From contig CAMLCX010000073.1 in assembly GCA_946478635.1 (NCBI GenBank), forward strand, positions 1 to 14,200: a stretch of 14,200 bases of DNA, given 5' to 3'. The position numbers and the translations under genes are program-made. Of this stretch, positions 7,888-14,200 are shown piece by piece. The stretch is from an uncultured Pseudomonadota bacterium. GTDB taxonomy: Bacteria; Desulfobacterota_B; Binatia; UBA9968. Position 1 is the stretch's first letter, and each line of letters begins with the position of its first letter. A model generated the notes under the pieces. It made no database searches, was not told where the DNA came from, and saw nothing but the letters and a program-made list of their open reading frames with translations.

Positions 7888-7913
7888 GGTAGAGATTTGA
7901 AGCTGGTCGCTCT

Positions 7914-8465
7914 TCAGCTTTCGTCGTTGGCGAAAGCACAGGCGGCAAACACCGTGGTCCATAACCCGTCCTTGTTGCCGATGGCGGACTGGGTGATGTT
8001 GGAGGTTCGGACGATTTTGCCGGACATTTTGAAAAGATTTTCACGCTCATCCCACGCGGTGTCGGGGTCAAACTCGATGCCCAGCGTCGTTGCCAACATG
8101 CTGGCGGCCAGATCTTCCGCGTACTCGCCGGCTTTTTCTTCGGTCTCGCCGAAGGAATGATGCTCGGAAAGATACCCATGCTGCTCCTGGTCCGCGGGAA
8201 TGGCGACTCCGACCGAGGCTGCGACCAACCGATTGGGCTCGTTGGTGCTCTCCCGATCGTACACGCAGAAAACAATCTCACCCGGGCGCAGCAGCTTAAT
8301 GCCTTCTTCCTTGGAGATGCGCTTGCAACCCGGCGGATAAATGCTGGACACAAGCACCAGATTGCAGTAGGCCAGCCCGGCCGACCGTAAAGCCAACTCG
8401 AATGATGCCAACTTTTCCTTGTGGACGCCAACGCCTTTGGTAAAAAAACATTTTTTCGGAATCAT
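7914..8465 (-). CDS. Pyruvoyl-dependent arginine decarboxylase
   Basis: The enzyme turns arginine into agmatine, the first step of one route to putrescine and spermidine, using a pyruvoyl group made by self-cleavage rather than pyridoxal phosphate. The 183-residue protein has the family N-terminus [12 protein letters not shown], the cleavage region [12 protein letters not shown] at 35-46 (cut between Ser40 and Ser41), PGEIVFCVY at 61-69, and [20 protein letters not shown] at 101-120 with the catalytic Glu in GETEE. The C-terminus is slightly longer than archaeal enzymes of about 160 residues. I start at ATG 8465, because the family begins there; an in-frame TTG at 8504 adds 13 residues without support. 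It is the last gene of the minus-strand run and ends before a strong terminator. No agmatinase or agmatine deiminase is in the window. Confidence 0.9.
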   Translation of the reverse strand: MIPKKCFFTKGVGVHKEKLASFELALRSAGLAYCNLVLVSSIYPPGCKRISKEEGIKLLRPGEIVFCVYDRESTNEPNRLVAASVGVAIPADQEQHGYLSEHHSFGETEEKAGEYAEDLAASMLATTLGIEFDPDTAWDERENLFKMSGKIVRTSNITQSAIGNKDGLWTTVFAACAFANDES

Positions 8466-8472
8466 GGTGCGC

Positions 8473-8501
8473 TGTTTAACATGAATGGAATTAACTGACA
8501 A
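8473..8501 (-). promoter_or_regulatory. Possible separate promoter of the arginine decarboxylase gene
   Basis: On the minus strand TTGTCA (8496-8501), 17 bases, then TAAACA (8473-8478). Only seven bases separate the -10 box from the ATG, so the message would be nearly leaderless. Low-confidence call, but it fits the weak terminator that precedes it and the lack of a ribosome-binding site. Confidence 0.25.
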
Positions 8502-8512
8502 CAATTCTCATT

Positions 8513-8537
8513 AAAAAATCATCGCTCATTCGACGAT
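8513..8537 (-). terminator. Weak hairpin terminator at the end of the biotin carrier gene
   Basis: On the minus strand ATCGTC and GATGAT form a six-pair stem with one G-U pair and an 8-base loop, followed by five T. The stem is AT-rich, so it may only partly uncouple the arginine decarboxylase gene from the carboxylase genes. Confidence 0.35.
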
Positions 8538-9029
8538 CAGCAGGACGGCGCCGCCTTCGACCGTGTCTCCCGGTTTGACCCTGATCTCTTTGACTTCGCC
8601 GGAAATCGGGCTGCGAACCTCGTTTTCCATCTTCATGGCTTCGACAATCACCAGGCCCTGGCCCTTTTCGACCGAGTCACCTTCCGCGACGAGAACGGCG
8701 ATGATCTTCCCCGGCATGGGCACGGAGACGCTCTGCCGTCCCTGGAGCTCCATGCCGGACTGCGCGCTACCGATACGCACGCGCCGCTCGTCGACCAGAT
8801 GGATGCGGTAGTTTCGCCCGTCCACGAGCACGCGGTATTCGTCATCGGTGTTATCGACCTCGATCTCGAAGGAGCGATCATCGACGATCAGCGAGTAATT
8901 GGTCCGGCCGGTCTTTTTGCCGTCGACCACGAATTCATTGCCGTCGACCGATACTCGATAAACCGACTTGCCGGTCTCTTCAATTTCGACCGTGTAGCTC
9001 TGCTCTCCAAGTTTGGCGATAAAAGCCAT
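8526..9029 (-). CDS. Biotin carboxyl carrier protein of acyl-CoA carboxylase
   Basis: This 167-residue protein carries biotin between biotin carboxylase and carboxyltransferase. The C-terminal biotinyl domain (about 98-167) has VPMPGKI at 103-109 and EAMKMENE at 130-137, with Lys133 as the biotinylated residue. The N-terminal 95 residues are unusual: three beta-rich repeats about 20 residues apart, beginning YRVSVDGNEF (24), YSLIVDDRSF (45) and YRVLVDGRNY (65). This may be the piece that docks to the other subunits, as the BT domain does in fused alpha subunits. I start at ATG 9029, 11 bases after the biotin carboxylase stop; a TTG nine codons upstream would overlap it. Ribosome-binding site is weak. 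It is third in the operon, after carboxyltransferase and biotin carboxylase. It could be called accB or the carrier of a propionyl-CoA carboxylase. Confidence 0.92.
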   Translation of the reverse strand: MAFIAKLGEQSYTVEIEETGKSVYRVSVDGNEFVVDGKKTGRTNYSLIVDDRSFEIEVDNTDDEYRVLVDGRNYRIHLVDERRVRIGSAQSGMELQGRQSVSVPMPGKIIAVLVAEGDSVEKGQGLVIVEAMKMENEVRSPISGEVKEIRVKPGDTVEGGAVLLIVE

Positions 9030-9040
9030 GGCCCAAGCTT

Positions 9041-10582
9041 CTAGGAGCGACGCCAACCGCGGCTGATCGGCGTGATCTCCCGCCGTAAAGCGTTCCGTTT
9101 CCCTTGTTCGCGCCAGCGCGACGGTTCAGCGGCGCCCTTGGCGAGCAGCCCCAAATTTTGCTCTTGCTCGCGGTGCAGCGCGGCTATGGCGGCGGATGCC
9201 AGCGCGATCTCCTTGTGCGGCAGCACGTCCTCGCTGTTCGACGCGCGGTACTCCTGATCGATAAACCCGGTGTTCACGTCGCCCGACATGAAACGCGGGT
9301 GGCGCAGTATCCACTGGTTGAAAGAGATATTGGTTTTGATGCCGCGCACCTGATACTCGCGCAGCGCGCGGCGCATGCGCAAGATCGCTTCCACCCGATT
9401 TTCGCCCCAGGTAATGAGCTTCGCGATCATCGGATCGTAATAAATCGGCACCTCGGCGCCCTCGTAAACACCGCAATCGTTTCTCAGACCGAGCCCTTCA
9501 GGCAGGCGTAAACCGTCGATCTTGCCCGGACACGGCATGAAGTCCCGTTCCGGATCCTCGGCGTAGATGCGGCATTCGATGGCATGACCGGTCTGGATAA
9601 TGTGGCGCTGGCGCCACGGCAAATAACCGCCGGCGGCCACTTCGATCTGCGCTTTGACGAGATCGATGCCGACGACCCGCTCCGTCACCGCATGCTCGAC
9701 CTGTAGACGGGTGTTCATCTCAAGAAAATAAAAATTTTGTTCTTGATCGAGCAGAAACTCCAACGTCCCGGCGCCGACGTAGCCGACCGCGCGCGCACCC
9801 TGAATGGCGATCCGGCCGATGCGACGGCGCGTGCGGTCGTCCATTCCCGGCGCCGGCGATTCCTCGAGAACTTTCTGGTGTCGCCGCTGGATCGAGCACT
9901 CGCGGTCGTAGAGATGGATGACATGGCCGTAATTATCGGCGAGAACCTGAATTTCTATATGGCGTGGTCGCTCGATGAATTTTTCGACGTAAAGCCTGGC
10001 GTCGCCGAATGATGAAGATGCTTCGGAACCGACGGCGCGGAAGGCCGACGAAATTTCACGGCGCGAGCGCACCAGCCGAAGTCCCTTGCCGCCGCCACCC
10101 GCGACGGCTTTCAACATGCACGGATAGCCGATCGACTCGATGGTTTTCACGACCTCCTCTTCGGATGTCAAAATCCCATCGGAACCGGGAACCACCGGAA
10201 CCCCGGCCGCCTTCATGAGCTGGCGCGCCTTCACCTTGTCGCCCATCTGATCGATCACTTGGGGCGACGGGCCGATAAACACGATGCCTTCCTGCTTGCA
10301 GCGCTGCGCAAACGCCGCGTTTTCGGCGAGAAATCCATAGCCGGGATGGACCGCCTCCGCCCGGCTCTTCTTGCAGACGGCGATAATGCGGTCAATCGAA
10401 AGGTAGCTTTGAATGGACGGCGCCGGGCCGATCCGGTAAGCGTAGTCGGCGTATTTTACGTGCAGCGATTCCCGGTCGGCATCCGAATAAACTGCAACGG
10501 TTTCGATATCGAGCTCGCGGCATGCGCGCGCGATGCGCACGGCGATCTCGCCCCGGTTGGCGATGAGAATGCGTTTAAACAT
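9041..10582 (-). CDS. accC: Biotin carboxylase subunit of acetyl/propionyl-CoA carboxylase
   Basis: Carboxylates the biotin of the carrier protein with bicarbonate and ATP. The 513-residue protein has FKRILIANRGEIAVR at 2-16, HPGYGFLAEN at 79-88, the ATP-grasp loop AGGGGKG at 161-167, ECSIQRRHQK at 228-237 and EMNTRLQVEH at 288-297, so all catalytic elements are present. It is about 60 residues longer than the typical 450-residue AccC; the tail ends with a basic stretch and has no biotinyl lysine, because the carrier is a separate gene right after it. ATG 10582 is chosen because the family starts with MFKRILIANRGEIA. No Shine-Dalgarno site is visible and a small hairpin (10589-10604) sits just upstream. 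It lies between carboxyltransferase and carrier genes, and the specificity depends on the former. Confidence 0.95.
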   Translation of the reverse strand: MFKRILIANRGEIAVRIARACRELDIETVAVYSDADRESLHVKYADYAYRIGPAPSIQSYLSIDRIIAVCKKSRAEAVHPGYGFLAENAAFAQRCKQEGIVFIGPSPQVIDQMGDKVKARQLMKAAGVPVVPGSDGILTSEEEVVKTIESIGYPCMLKAVAGGGGKGLRLVRSRREISSAFRAVGSEASSSFGDARLYVEKFIERPRHIEIQVLADNYGHVIHLYDRECSIQRRHQKVLEESPAPGMDDRTRRRIGRIAIQGARAVGYVGAGTLEFLLDQEQNFYFLEMNTRLQVEHAVTERVVGIDLVKAQIEVAAGGYLPWRQRHIIQTGHAIECRIYAEDPERDFMPCPGKIDGLRLPEGLGLRNDCGVYEGAEVPIYYDPMIAKLITWGENRVEAILRMRRALREYQVRGIKTNISFNQWILRHPRFMSGDVNTGFIDQEYRASNSEDVLPHKEIALASAAIAALHREQEQNLGLLAKGAAEPSRWREQGKRNALRREITPISRGWRRS

Positions 10583-10588
10583 TTGAAG

Positions 10589-10667
10589 CAAGCTGCGAGG
10601 CTTGAGGCATCAGGCGTGAGTAAAAGAGCGGTGCCTTTTCCCTCGCGCCTCTCGCCTCGCGCCTGAT
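10589..10667. repeat. Degenerate 7-base repeats with inverted halves in the carboxylase operon
   Basis: The spacer between the carboxyltransferase stop and the biotin carboxylase start is built of 7-base units. The left part (about 10600-10620) reads GCTTGAG, GCATCAG, GCGTGAG. The right part reads CTCGCGC, CTCTCGC, CTCGCGC from 10642, that is the complement type GCGNGAG. The halves form an imperfect hairpin: 10609-10620 pairs with 10656-10667 at 11 of 12 positions plus one G-U, and CCTCGCGCCT occurs twice (10641-10650, 10655-10664), allowing alternative pairings. A second hairpin, CAAGC and GCTTG (10589-10593, 10600-10604), lies a few bases before the accC ATG. No T-run follows, so it is not a standard terminator. 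Confidence 0.65.
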
Positions 10668-12218
10668 TCAGAGCGGAATATTTCCATGTTTCTTCGGTGG
10701 ATTATGATCCTGTTTGTTTTTCAACATTTCGAGCGCGCGAATCAGCGTCGGCCGGGTATCCTCCGGATAAATCACCGCGTCGACATAACCGGACTCGGCC
10801 GCTTTAAAAGGGTTGGCGAAAGTCTGCCGGTAGTTCTCCACCAATTCATCGCGTGTCTTGGCCGGATCGGCGGCTTTTTGCAGCGTGTCGCGGAAAACGA
10901 TGTTAATCGCTCCTTCCGGACCCATCACGGCGATTTCACCGGTCGGATAGGCCAGATTGATATCGCCGCGCAGATGTTTGCTCGACATGACGATGTATCC
11001 GCCGCCGTAGGCTTTCCGCGTCACCAGGGTCACTTTCGGCACCGTCGCTTCGGCGTAGGCGTAAAGCAACTTTGCGCCGTGACGGATGATGCCGTGATAC
11101 TCCTGGTCCGTGCCCGGCAAAAAGCCCGGAACATCGACGAAGGTCACAACCGGAATATTGAAGCAATCACAGAAGCGGATGAAGCGGGCCGCCTTCACCG
11201 ATGCGTTGATATCGAGACAGCCGGCCAGATGCGCCGGCTGGTTGGCGACAATGCCGACCGAGCGGCCGCCAAGATGAGCAAAACCGATTAAAATATTGCG
11301 CGCGAATTCGGGCTGAACTTCAAAAAAAAATCCCTCGTCGACGACAAGAGAGATAAGCTCCTTCATATCGTAAGGACGGTTGGGGTTGTCGGGAACCAAA
11401 TCTTTAAGCCGCTTGTCGCGCCGCAGCGGATCGTCATTGCTGGCGCGATAGGGCGGGTCTTCCTGGTTATTCGCGGGTAGGAACCCGACCAGCTCGCGCA
11501 TCAATAGTAAACAATCTTTTTCGCTATTCGCCGTGAAATGCGCCACGCCGCTTTTGGCGGTGTGGGTTTCGGCGCCGCCCAAAGCCTCCTTGGTCACCTC
11601 TTCATGGGTCACGGTCTTGATGACATCCGGGCCGGTGATGAACATGTAACTGTTGGATTTGACCATGAAGATAAAGTCGGTGATCGCGGGCGAATACACC
11701 GCGCCGCCGGCGCACGGGCCCATAATCGCGGTAATCTGCGGCACCACGCCCGACGCCATCACGTTGCGCTGAAAAATTTCGCCGTAACCGGCCAGGCTAT
11801 CGACGCCCTCCTGGATGCGCGCGCCGCCGGAGTCGTTGATGCCGATTAGCGGCGCGCCGTTTTTGACGGCCATATCCATGATCTTGCAGATTTTATCCGC
11901 GACAACTTTGCTGAGGCTGCCGCCGAAAACGGTAAAGTCCTGCGAGTAGACGTACACCATCCGGCCATCGATCGCGCCGTAGCCCGTCACCACCGCGTCG
12001 CCCAGAAATTTTTGCTTGTCCAAGCCGAAGTCCGTGCTGTGGTGCGTGCGCAGGCGATCGAGCTCGACAAAGCTGCCGCTGTCGAGCAGGATGCCAAGAC
12101 GCTCGCGCGCCAACAACTTTCCCTGTTCATGCTGGCGGCGGGCACGTTCCTCGCCGCCCCCGGCGTCCGCCTTTTGATTGAGCTCGCGGAGCTTGTTGAA
12201 GTTATCGATGATGGCCAT
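10668..12218 (-). CDS. Acyl-CoA carboxylase carboxyltransferase (beta) subunit
   Basis: Moves CO2 from biotin to an acyl-CoA, giving malonyl- or methylmalonyl-CoA. The 516-residue protein is a single-chain carboxyltransferase of the PccB/AccD5 type with both crotonase-like halves. The N half has [12 protein letters not shown] (127-138) and [12 protein letters not shown] (167-178). The C half has GFLPGTDQE (365-373), [14 protein letters not shown] (403-416) and [11 protein letters not shown] (430-440). It ends KKHGNIPL, the usual C-terminus of propionyl-CoA carboxylase beta chains. The specificity position in GGGY-I-VM is Ile409, whereas classical propionyl-CoA carboxylases have Asp there, so acetyl-CoA may be accepted. 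ATG 12218 has AAGGA upstream. First gene of the operon with biotin carboxylase and carrier, preceded by a good promoter. A methylmalonyl-CoA decarboxylase alpha chain is unlikely given the biotin carboxylase partner. Confidence 0.95.
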   Translation of the reverse strand: MAIIDNFNKLRELNQKADAGGGEERARRQHEQGKLLARERLGILLDSGSFVELDRLRTHHSTDFGLDKQKFLGDAVVTGYGAIDGRMVYVYSQDFTVFGGSLSKVVADKICKIMDMAVKNGAPLIGINDSGGARIQEGVDSLAGYGEIFQRNVMASGVVPQITAIMGPCAGGAVYSPAITDFIFMVKSNSYMFITGPDVIKTVTHEEVTKEALGGAETHTAKSGVAHFTANSEKDCLLLMRELVGFLPANNQEDPPYRASNDDPLRRDKRLKDLVPDNPNRPYDMKELISLVVDEGFFFEVQPEFARNILIGFAHLGGRSVGIVANQPAHLAGCLDINASVKAARFIRFCDCFNIPVVTFVDVPGFLPGTDQEYHGIIRHGAKLLYAYAEATVPKVTLVTRKAYGGGYIVMSSKHLRGDINLAYPTGEIAVMGPEGAINIVFRDTLQKAADPAKTRDELVENYRQTFANPFKAAESGYVDAVIYPEDTRPTLIRALEMLKNKQDHNPPKKHGNIPL

Positions 12219-12250
12219 GGAAAAAAATATCCTTACGGGGCGTAATCGAT

Positions 12251-12271
12251 GCGACCGAGTGGAACGGTCGC
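12251..12271. promoter_or_regulatory. Inverted repeat at the carboxylase operon start site, probable operator
   Basis: GCGACCG and CGGTCGC form a perfect 7-base inverted repeat around a 7-base centre. It begins four bases after the -10 box of the carboxylase promoter and so covers the expected transcription start near 12268. No T-run follows on either strand, so it is not a terminator. The place and form suit a dimeric repressor, for example of TetR or GntR type, responding to acyl-CoA; the regulator itself is not in the window. A 5' leader hairpin is the alternative. Confidence 0.5.
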
Positions 12272-12274
12272 TGG

Positions 12275-12302
12275 ATCATAGCAAAAGCCACTTTCCTGTC
12301 AA
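12275..12302 (-). promoter_or_regulatory. Sigma70-type promoter of the acyl-CoA carboxylase operon
   Basis: On the minus strand TTGACA (12297-12302) and TATGAT (12275-12280) are 16 bases apart, and TGC directly precedes the -10 box, an extended -10 form. Predicted start is about 12268, leaving a leader of about 50 bases before ATG 12218. Best promoter match in the window. Confidence 0.7.
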
Positions 12303-12347
12303 CCAAATATGCCGGACCGGAGCGCGCGCGTGCGCGGCGGCCCAAAG

Positions 12348-12376
12348 TTGCGCTCGACGATCGCTCGCGTTACTAT
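12348..12376 (+). promoter_or_regulatory. Possible promoter of the M24 peptidase gene
   Basis: TTGCGC, 17 bases, then TACTAT, about 40 bases before ATG 12417. An 11-base odd palindrome, CTAGA-T-TCTAG (12387-12397), follows in the leader. Both boxes are only partial matches. Confidence 0.25.
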
Positions 12377-12416
12377 CGTTGAGCGTCTAGATTCTAGTTC
12401 GACGAGCGAAACAAAC

Positions 12417-13610
12417 ATGTTTGAAGCCAAACGCGACCGCCTTTCCGTTGCCGAAGCGACCACCCGCCAGTCTCCCGCGCAGCTTAAAAATCACCAGGCA
12501 CTATTGATCGTTGCGCCCAGCGAAGGCGACGCCAACATGCTTTACGCGGTGGGGTTTTTTGTGCCCGATCCATTTATTTTCTTCCAGCACAAAAACACCA
12601 AGCACGCGGTCCTGAGTGATCTGGAGATCGATCGCGCCAAAAAACAAGCGCAGGTGGACCGGGTGCTTTCTCTTTCGCTTTATCAAAAAAAACTTCGCAA
12701 GCTCGGCAAGACACCGGCGATGTCGGACATTCTCGACTTGCTTTTTCGGGAACGCGGCATTCGCTCGCTAATTGTGCCTGCCAACTTCCCGGCGTTGCTC
12801 AGCGACCAATTGCGCGCGAAGGGCTTCAGCGTCCAAATCAAGCGCGATCCGTTTTGGGACGAGCGCGAAACGAAAAATAGCCGAGAGGTGAAACAGATCA
12901 GCGAATCTTTGCGGGTCGCGACGCTCGGACTGCGGGCGGGCATCCGCACGCTCAAGCGAACCAAGAGCAAACGCGACGGGTATTTGTATTTGAATGGCGC
13001 GCGGCTGACTTCAGAAATGCTCAAAACCGTGGTCAATACCACGATCATGGCCCAGGGCTGGTTGCCAAGTCACACCATTATTTCATCCGGCAATCAATGC
13101 GTCGATCCGCATCACGAGGGTAGCGGGCCGATTAAAGCCAACACCTCGATCATCTTCGATATCTTTCCGCGCTCGCAACAAAACGGCTACTTCGGCGATT
13201 TGAGCCGCACAATCGTGCGCGGCCGCGCCTCGGACAAGCTCAAAGAGATTTATGCAACCGTGCAAGCCGGACAAAAGATCGGCTTCGACCAAATCCGCGA
13301 CGGCATCAACGGCAAACAGGTGCACCAGAATATTCTCGACCTCTTCGAAGCGCGCGGCTTTCACACCGGCAGGATCAATGGGCGAATGCAGGGATTTTTC
13401 CACGGCACCGGGCATGGCTTGGGCCTGGATATCCATGAAGCGCCGCGCATCGCGCCGGTGGATGCCACCCTGCGCACGGGCCACGTCGTCACCGTCGAAC
13501 CCGGCCTTTATTATCTCGGAGTCGGCGGCGTGCGTCTGGAAGACGTCGTTCTGGTCACGTCCAAAGGCAATCGCAATTTGACCGACTGCCCGCAGTTCCT
13601 GGAAATCTGA
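12417..13610 (+). CDS. M24-family metallopeptidase (Xaa-Pro aminopeptidase type)
   Basis: This 397-residue protein has a creatinase-like N-terminal domain (about 1-150) and a C-terminal pita-bread domain. The five metal ligands can be read: Asp248 in IFDIFP, Asp261 in FGDLSRT, His333 in HGTGHGLGLDIHE, Glu361 in TVEPGLY and Glu375 in GVRLED. His219 in SHTIISSG is a likely substrate-binding residue. It is predicted to be a dinuclear-metal aminopeptidase acting on Xaa-Pro ends, although some M24 proteins are dipeptidases, creatinases or lyases. The two Asp ligands are 13 residues apart instead of the usual 11, so there is a two-residue insertion. No signal peptide is seen. I start at ATG 12417; the frame is open to 12309, but that extension crosses the divergent carboxylase promoter region and looks non-coding. 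A HEAT-repeat gene follows on the same strand after 58 bases. Confidence 0.9.
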   Translation: MFEAKRDRLSVAEATTRQSPAQLKNHQALLIVAPSEGDANMLYAVGFFVPDPFIFFQHKNTKHAVLSDLEIDRAKKQAQVDRVLSLSLYQKKLRKLGKTPAMSDILDLLFRERGIRSLIVPANFPALLSDQLRAKGFSVQIKRDPFWDERETKNSREVKQISESLRVATLGLRAGIRTLKRTKSKRDGYLYLNGARLTSEMLKTVVNTTIMAQGWLPSHTIISSGNQCVDPHHEGSGPIKANTSIIFDIFPRSQQNGYFGDLSRTIVRGRASDKLKEIYATVQAGQKIGFDQIRDGINGKQVHQNILDLFEARGFHTGRINGRMQGFFHGTGHGLGLDIHEAPRIAPVDATLRTGHVVTVEPGLYYLGVGGVRLEDVVLVTSKGNRNLTDCPQFLEI

Positions 13611-13612
13611 TC

Positions 13613-13628
13613 GCGCAAGAAATTGCGC
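13613..13628. other. Hairpin with GAAA loop after the M24 peptidase gene
   Basis: GCGCAA and TTGCGC form a perfect 6-base stem with a GAAA tetraloop, three bases after the stop codon. The following bases (CTATCAAAACAG) have no T-run, so it is not a typical terminator. It could stabilise the 3' end of the message or reduce read-through into the HEAT gene. Confidence 0.4.
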
Positions 13629-13668
13629 CTATCAAAACAGTCGCTCGCGCGCGCGTCGCGGATGGAGC

Positions 13669-14200
13669 ATGGAATCACACGACCCGCAAACTGCCGCGCT
13701 CATCGCAAATCTTGATCGGCACGATAAACCTGCCATTCGCGCCGCCGTCGATAGCTTAATTCAGCGCGCCGCGGATTCTCCTGAGTTGCGCGGCACTCTC
13801 GACCACCGATTAACCGAAGCGGGACACCATAATTACTGGCCCGTCGCTTACATTCTCGGCAGCCTACCCAACCCGTCGACCGCAGCGATTGCCGGGTTGC
13901 TTGAAGCGCTCGATCACCGCGAGCCGGATATTCGCTGGGCGATCGCTCTACTGCTCGTGCGCATCGCAAAAGGAAAGGGAGATTTCGCTCTCGTAGACTC
14001 ACTGATCCAGCTTTGTGCCAAGGGATCGAGCAATCAAAAAAGAATGGCGCTCTACACCCTCCGGGATCTCGCTCTGTCCGATGCGACCAGCCGGACCGCT
14101 CTCCTCGCCGCCTTGCACGATATCGATCCGACCGTGCGAGTCGCGGCGGCAATTTGCCTGAAGCCAAGACGTGACGTCGACGACGCCGGGAAAAATCTCT
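13669..14200 (+). CDS. HEAT-repeat protein, C-terminus beyond the window
   Basis: A frame starting at ATG 13669 stays open for 177 codons to the window edge, so the protein is incomplete. It is alanine- and leucine-rich and consists of paired helices of HEAT or Armadillo type, with the recurring pattern of Asp-Pro or Pro-Asp followed by hydrophobic and Arg/Ala positions: KPAIRAAVDSLIQRA (20-34), EPDIRWAIALLLVRIA (85-100), KRMALYTLRDLAL (124-136) and DPTVRVAAAICL (153-164). Such proteins are scaffolds for protein binding; the partner is unknown. No signal peptide or membrane segment is seen in this part. A GGATGGAG stretch precedes the ATG, but it is very close. The reverse-strand frame 13700-14167 is the shadow of this gene. 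Linkage to the M24 peptidase (58 bases upstream, same strand) suggests co-transcription only. Confidence 0.72.
   Translation, partial: MESHDPQTAALIANLDRHDKPAIRAAVDSLIQRAADSPELRGTLDHRLTEAGHHNYWPVAYILGSLPNPSTAAIAGLLEALDHREPDIRWAIALLLVRIAKGKGDFALVDSLIQLCAKGSSNQKRMALYTLRDLALSDATSRTALLAALHDIDPTVRVAAAICLKPRRDVDDAGKNL

Noticed and set aside
9104..9511. Plus-strand frames inside the biotin carboxylase, fabF, fabH and other genes
   Set aside because: They mirror strongly conserved genes on the other strand; long antisense frames are expected in GC-rich coding DNA.
10583..10667. CRISPR array in the 7-base repeat spacer
   Set aside because: The units are only seven bases, degenerate and without unique spacers; no cas gene is present.
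11322..11330. Nine-A run in the carboxyltransferase gene (and at 3332-3340 in pncB) as a programmed frameshift or sequence error
   Set aside because: Both frames continue normally with conserved protein sequence on either side or at the natural end, so no frameshift is needed.
12309..12416. Longer N-terminus of the M24 peptidase
   Set aside because: The 36 residues are Arg/Ser-rich, look non-coding and would begin beside the divergent carboxylase promoter; ATG 12417 gives the normal family length.
13700..14167. 155-residue reverse-strand frame
   Set aside because: It lies opposite the HEAT-repeat gene, is very rich in arginine, has no family features and no ribosome-binding site; it is the antisense shadow.

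Overview
The window is dense, single-copy bacterial chromosomal DNA with moderately high G+C. Genes are short-spaced, with TTG/GTG starts and several weak Shine-Dalgarno sites. I see no insertion sequence, phage gene, tRNA, rRNA or CRISPR array. The gene set (etfBA, PaaA/PaaC-like diiron protein, three-part acyl-CoA carboxylase, pyruvoyl arginine decarboxylase, HDAC-like deacetylase) suggests an aerobic or facultative environmental bacterium of deltaproteobacterial-like type, for example Binatota, Tectomicrobia, Rokubacteria or NC10 relatives. This placement is inference from gene content, not from a marker gene.

Layout. (1) 1-1860, minus strand: a PaaA/PaaC-like diiron protein and a 63-residue acidic protein form a pair, followed by a hairpin terminator, then etfB and the first codons of etfA, which runs off the left edge. 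(2) 2013-3347, plus: nicotinate phosphoribosyltransferase (pncB). (3) 3375-5608, minus: fabF-fabH, overlapping by ATGA, with a good sigma70-type promoter just upstream of fabF. (4) 5706-6737, minus: a histone-deacetylase-family amidohydrolase. (5) 6823-7859, plus: tatA/B-like gene and tatC, overlapping by GTGA. (6) 7914-12218, minus: carboxyltransferase (accD/pccB type), biotin carboxylase, biotin carrier protein, then pyruvoyl-dependent arginine decarboxylase, closed by a strong terminator. A near-consensus promoter with an inverted repeat at the predicted transcription start precedes this run, and an intergenic stretch of degenerate 7-base repeats separates carboxyltransferase from biotin carboxylase. 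(7) 12417-14200, plus: an M24 metallopeptidase and a HEAT-repeat protein open at the right edge.

Most of the window is core metabolism: acyl-CoA oxidation electrons (ETF), malonyl- or methylmalonyl-CoA formation, fatty-acid initiation and elongation (FabH, FabF), NAD salvage, agmatine synthesis and Tat export. The least explained parts are the diiron/63-residue pair beside etfBA, the carboxylase operon's control region and 7-mer repeats, the repeated N-terminal region of the biotin carrier, and the HEAT protein. I did not find a clear new defence or mobile system.
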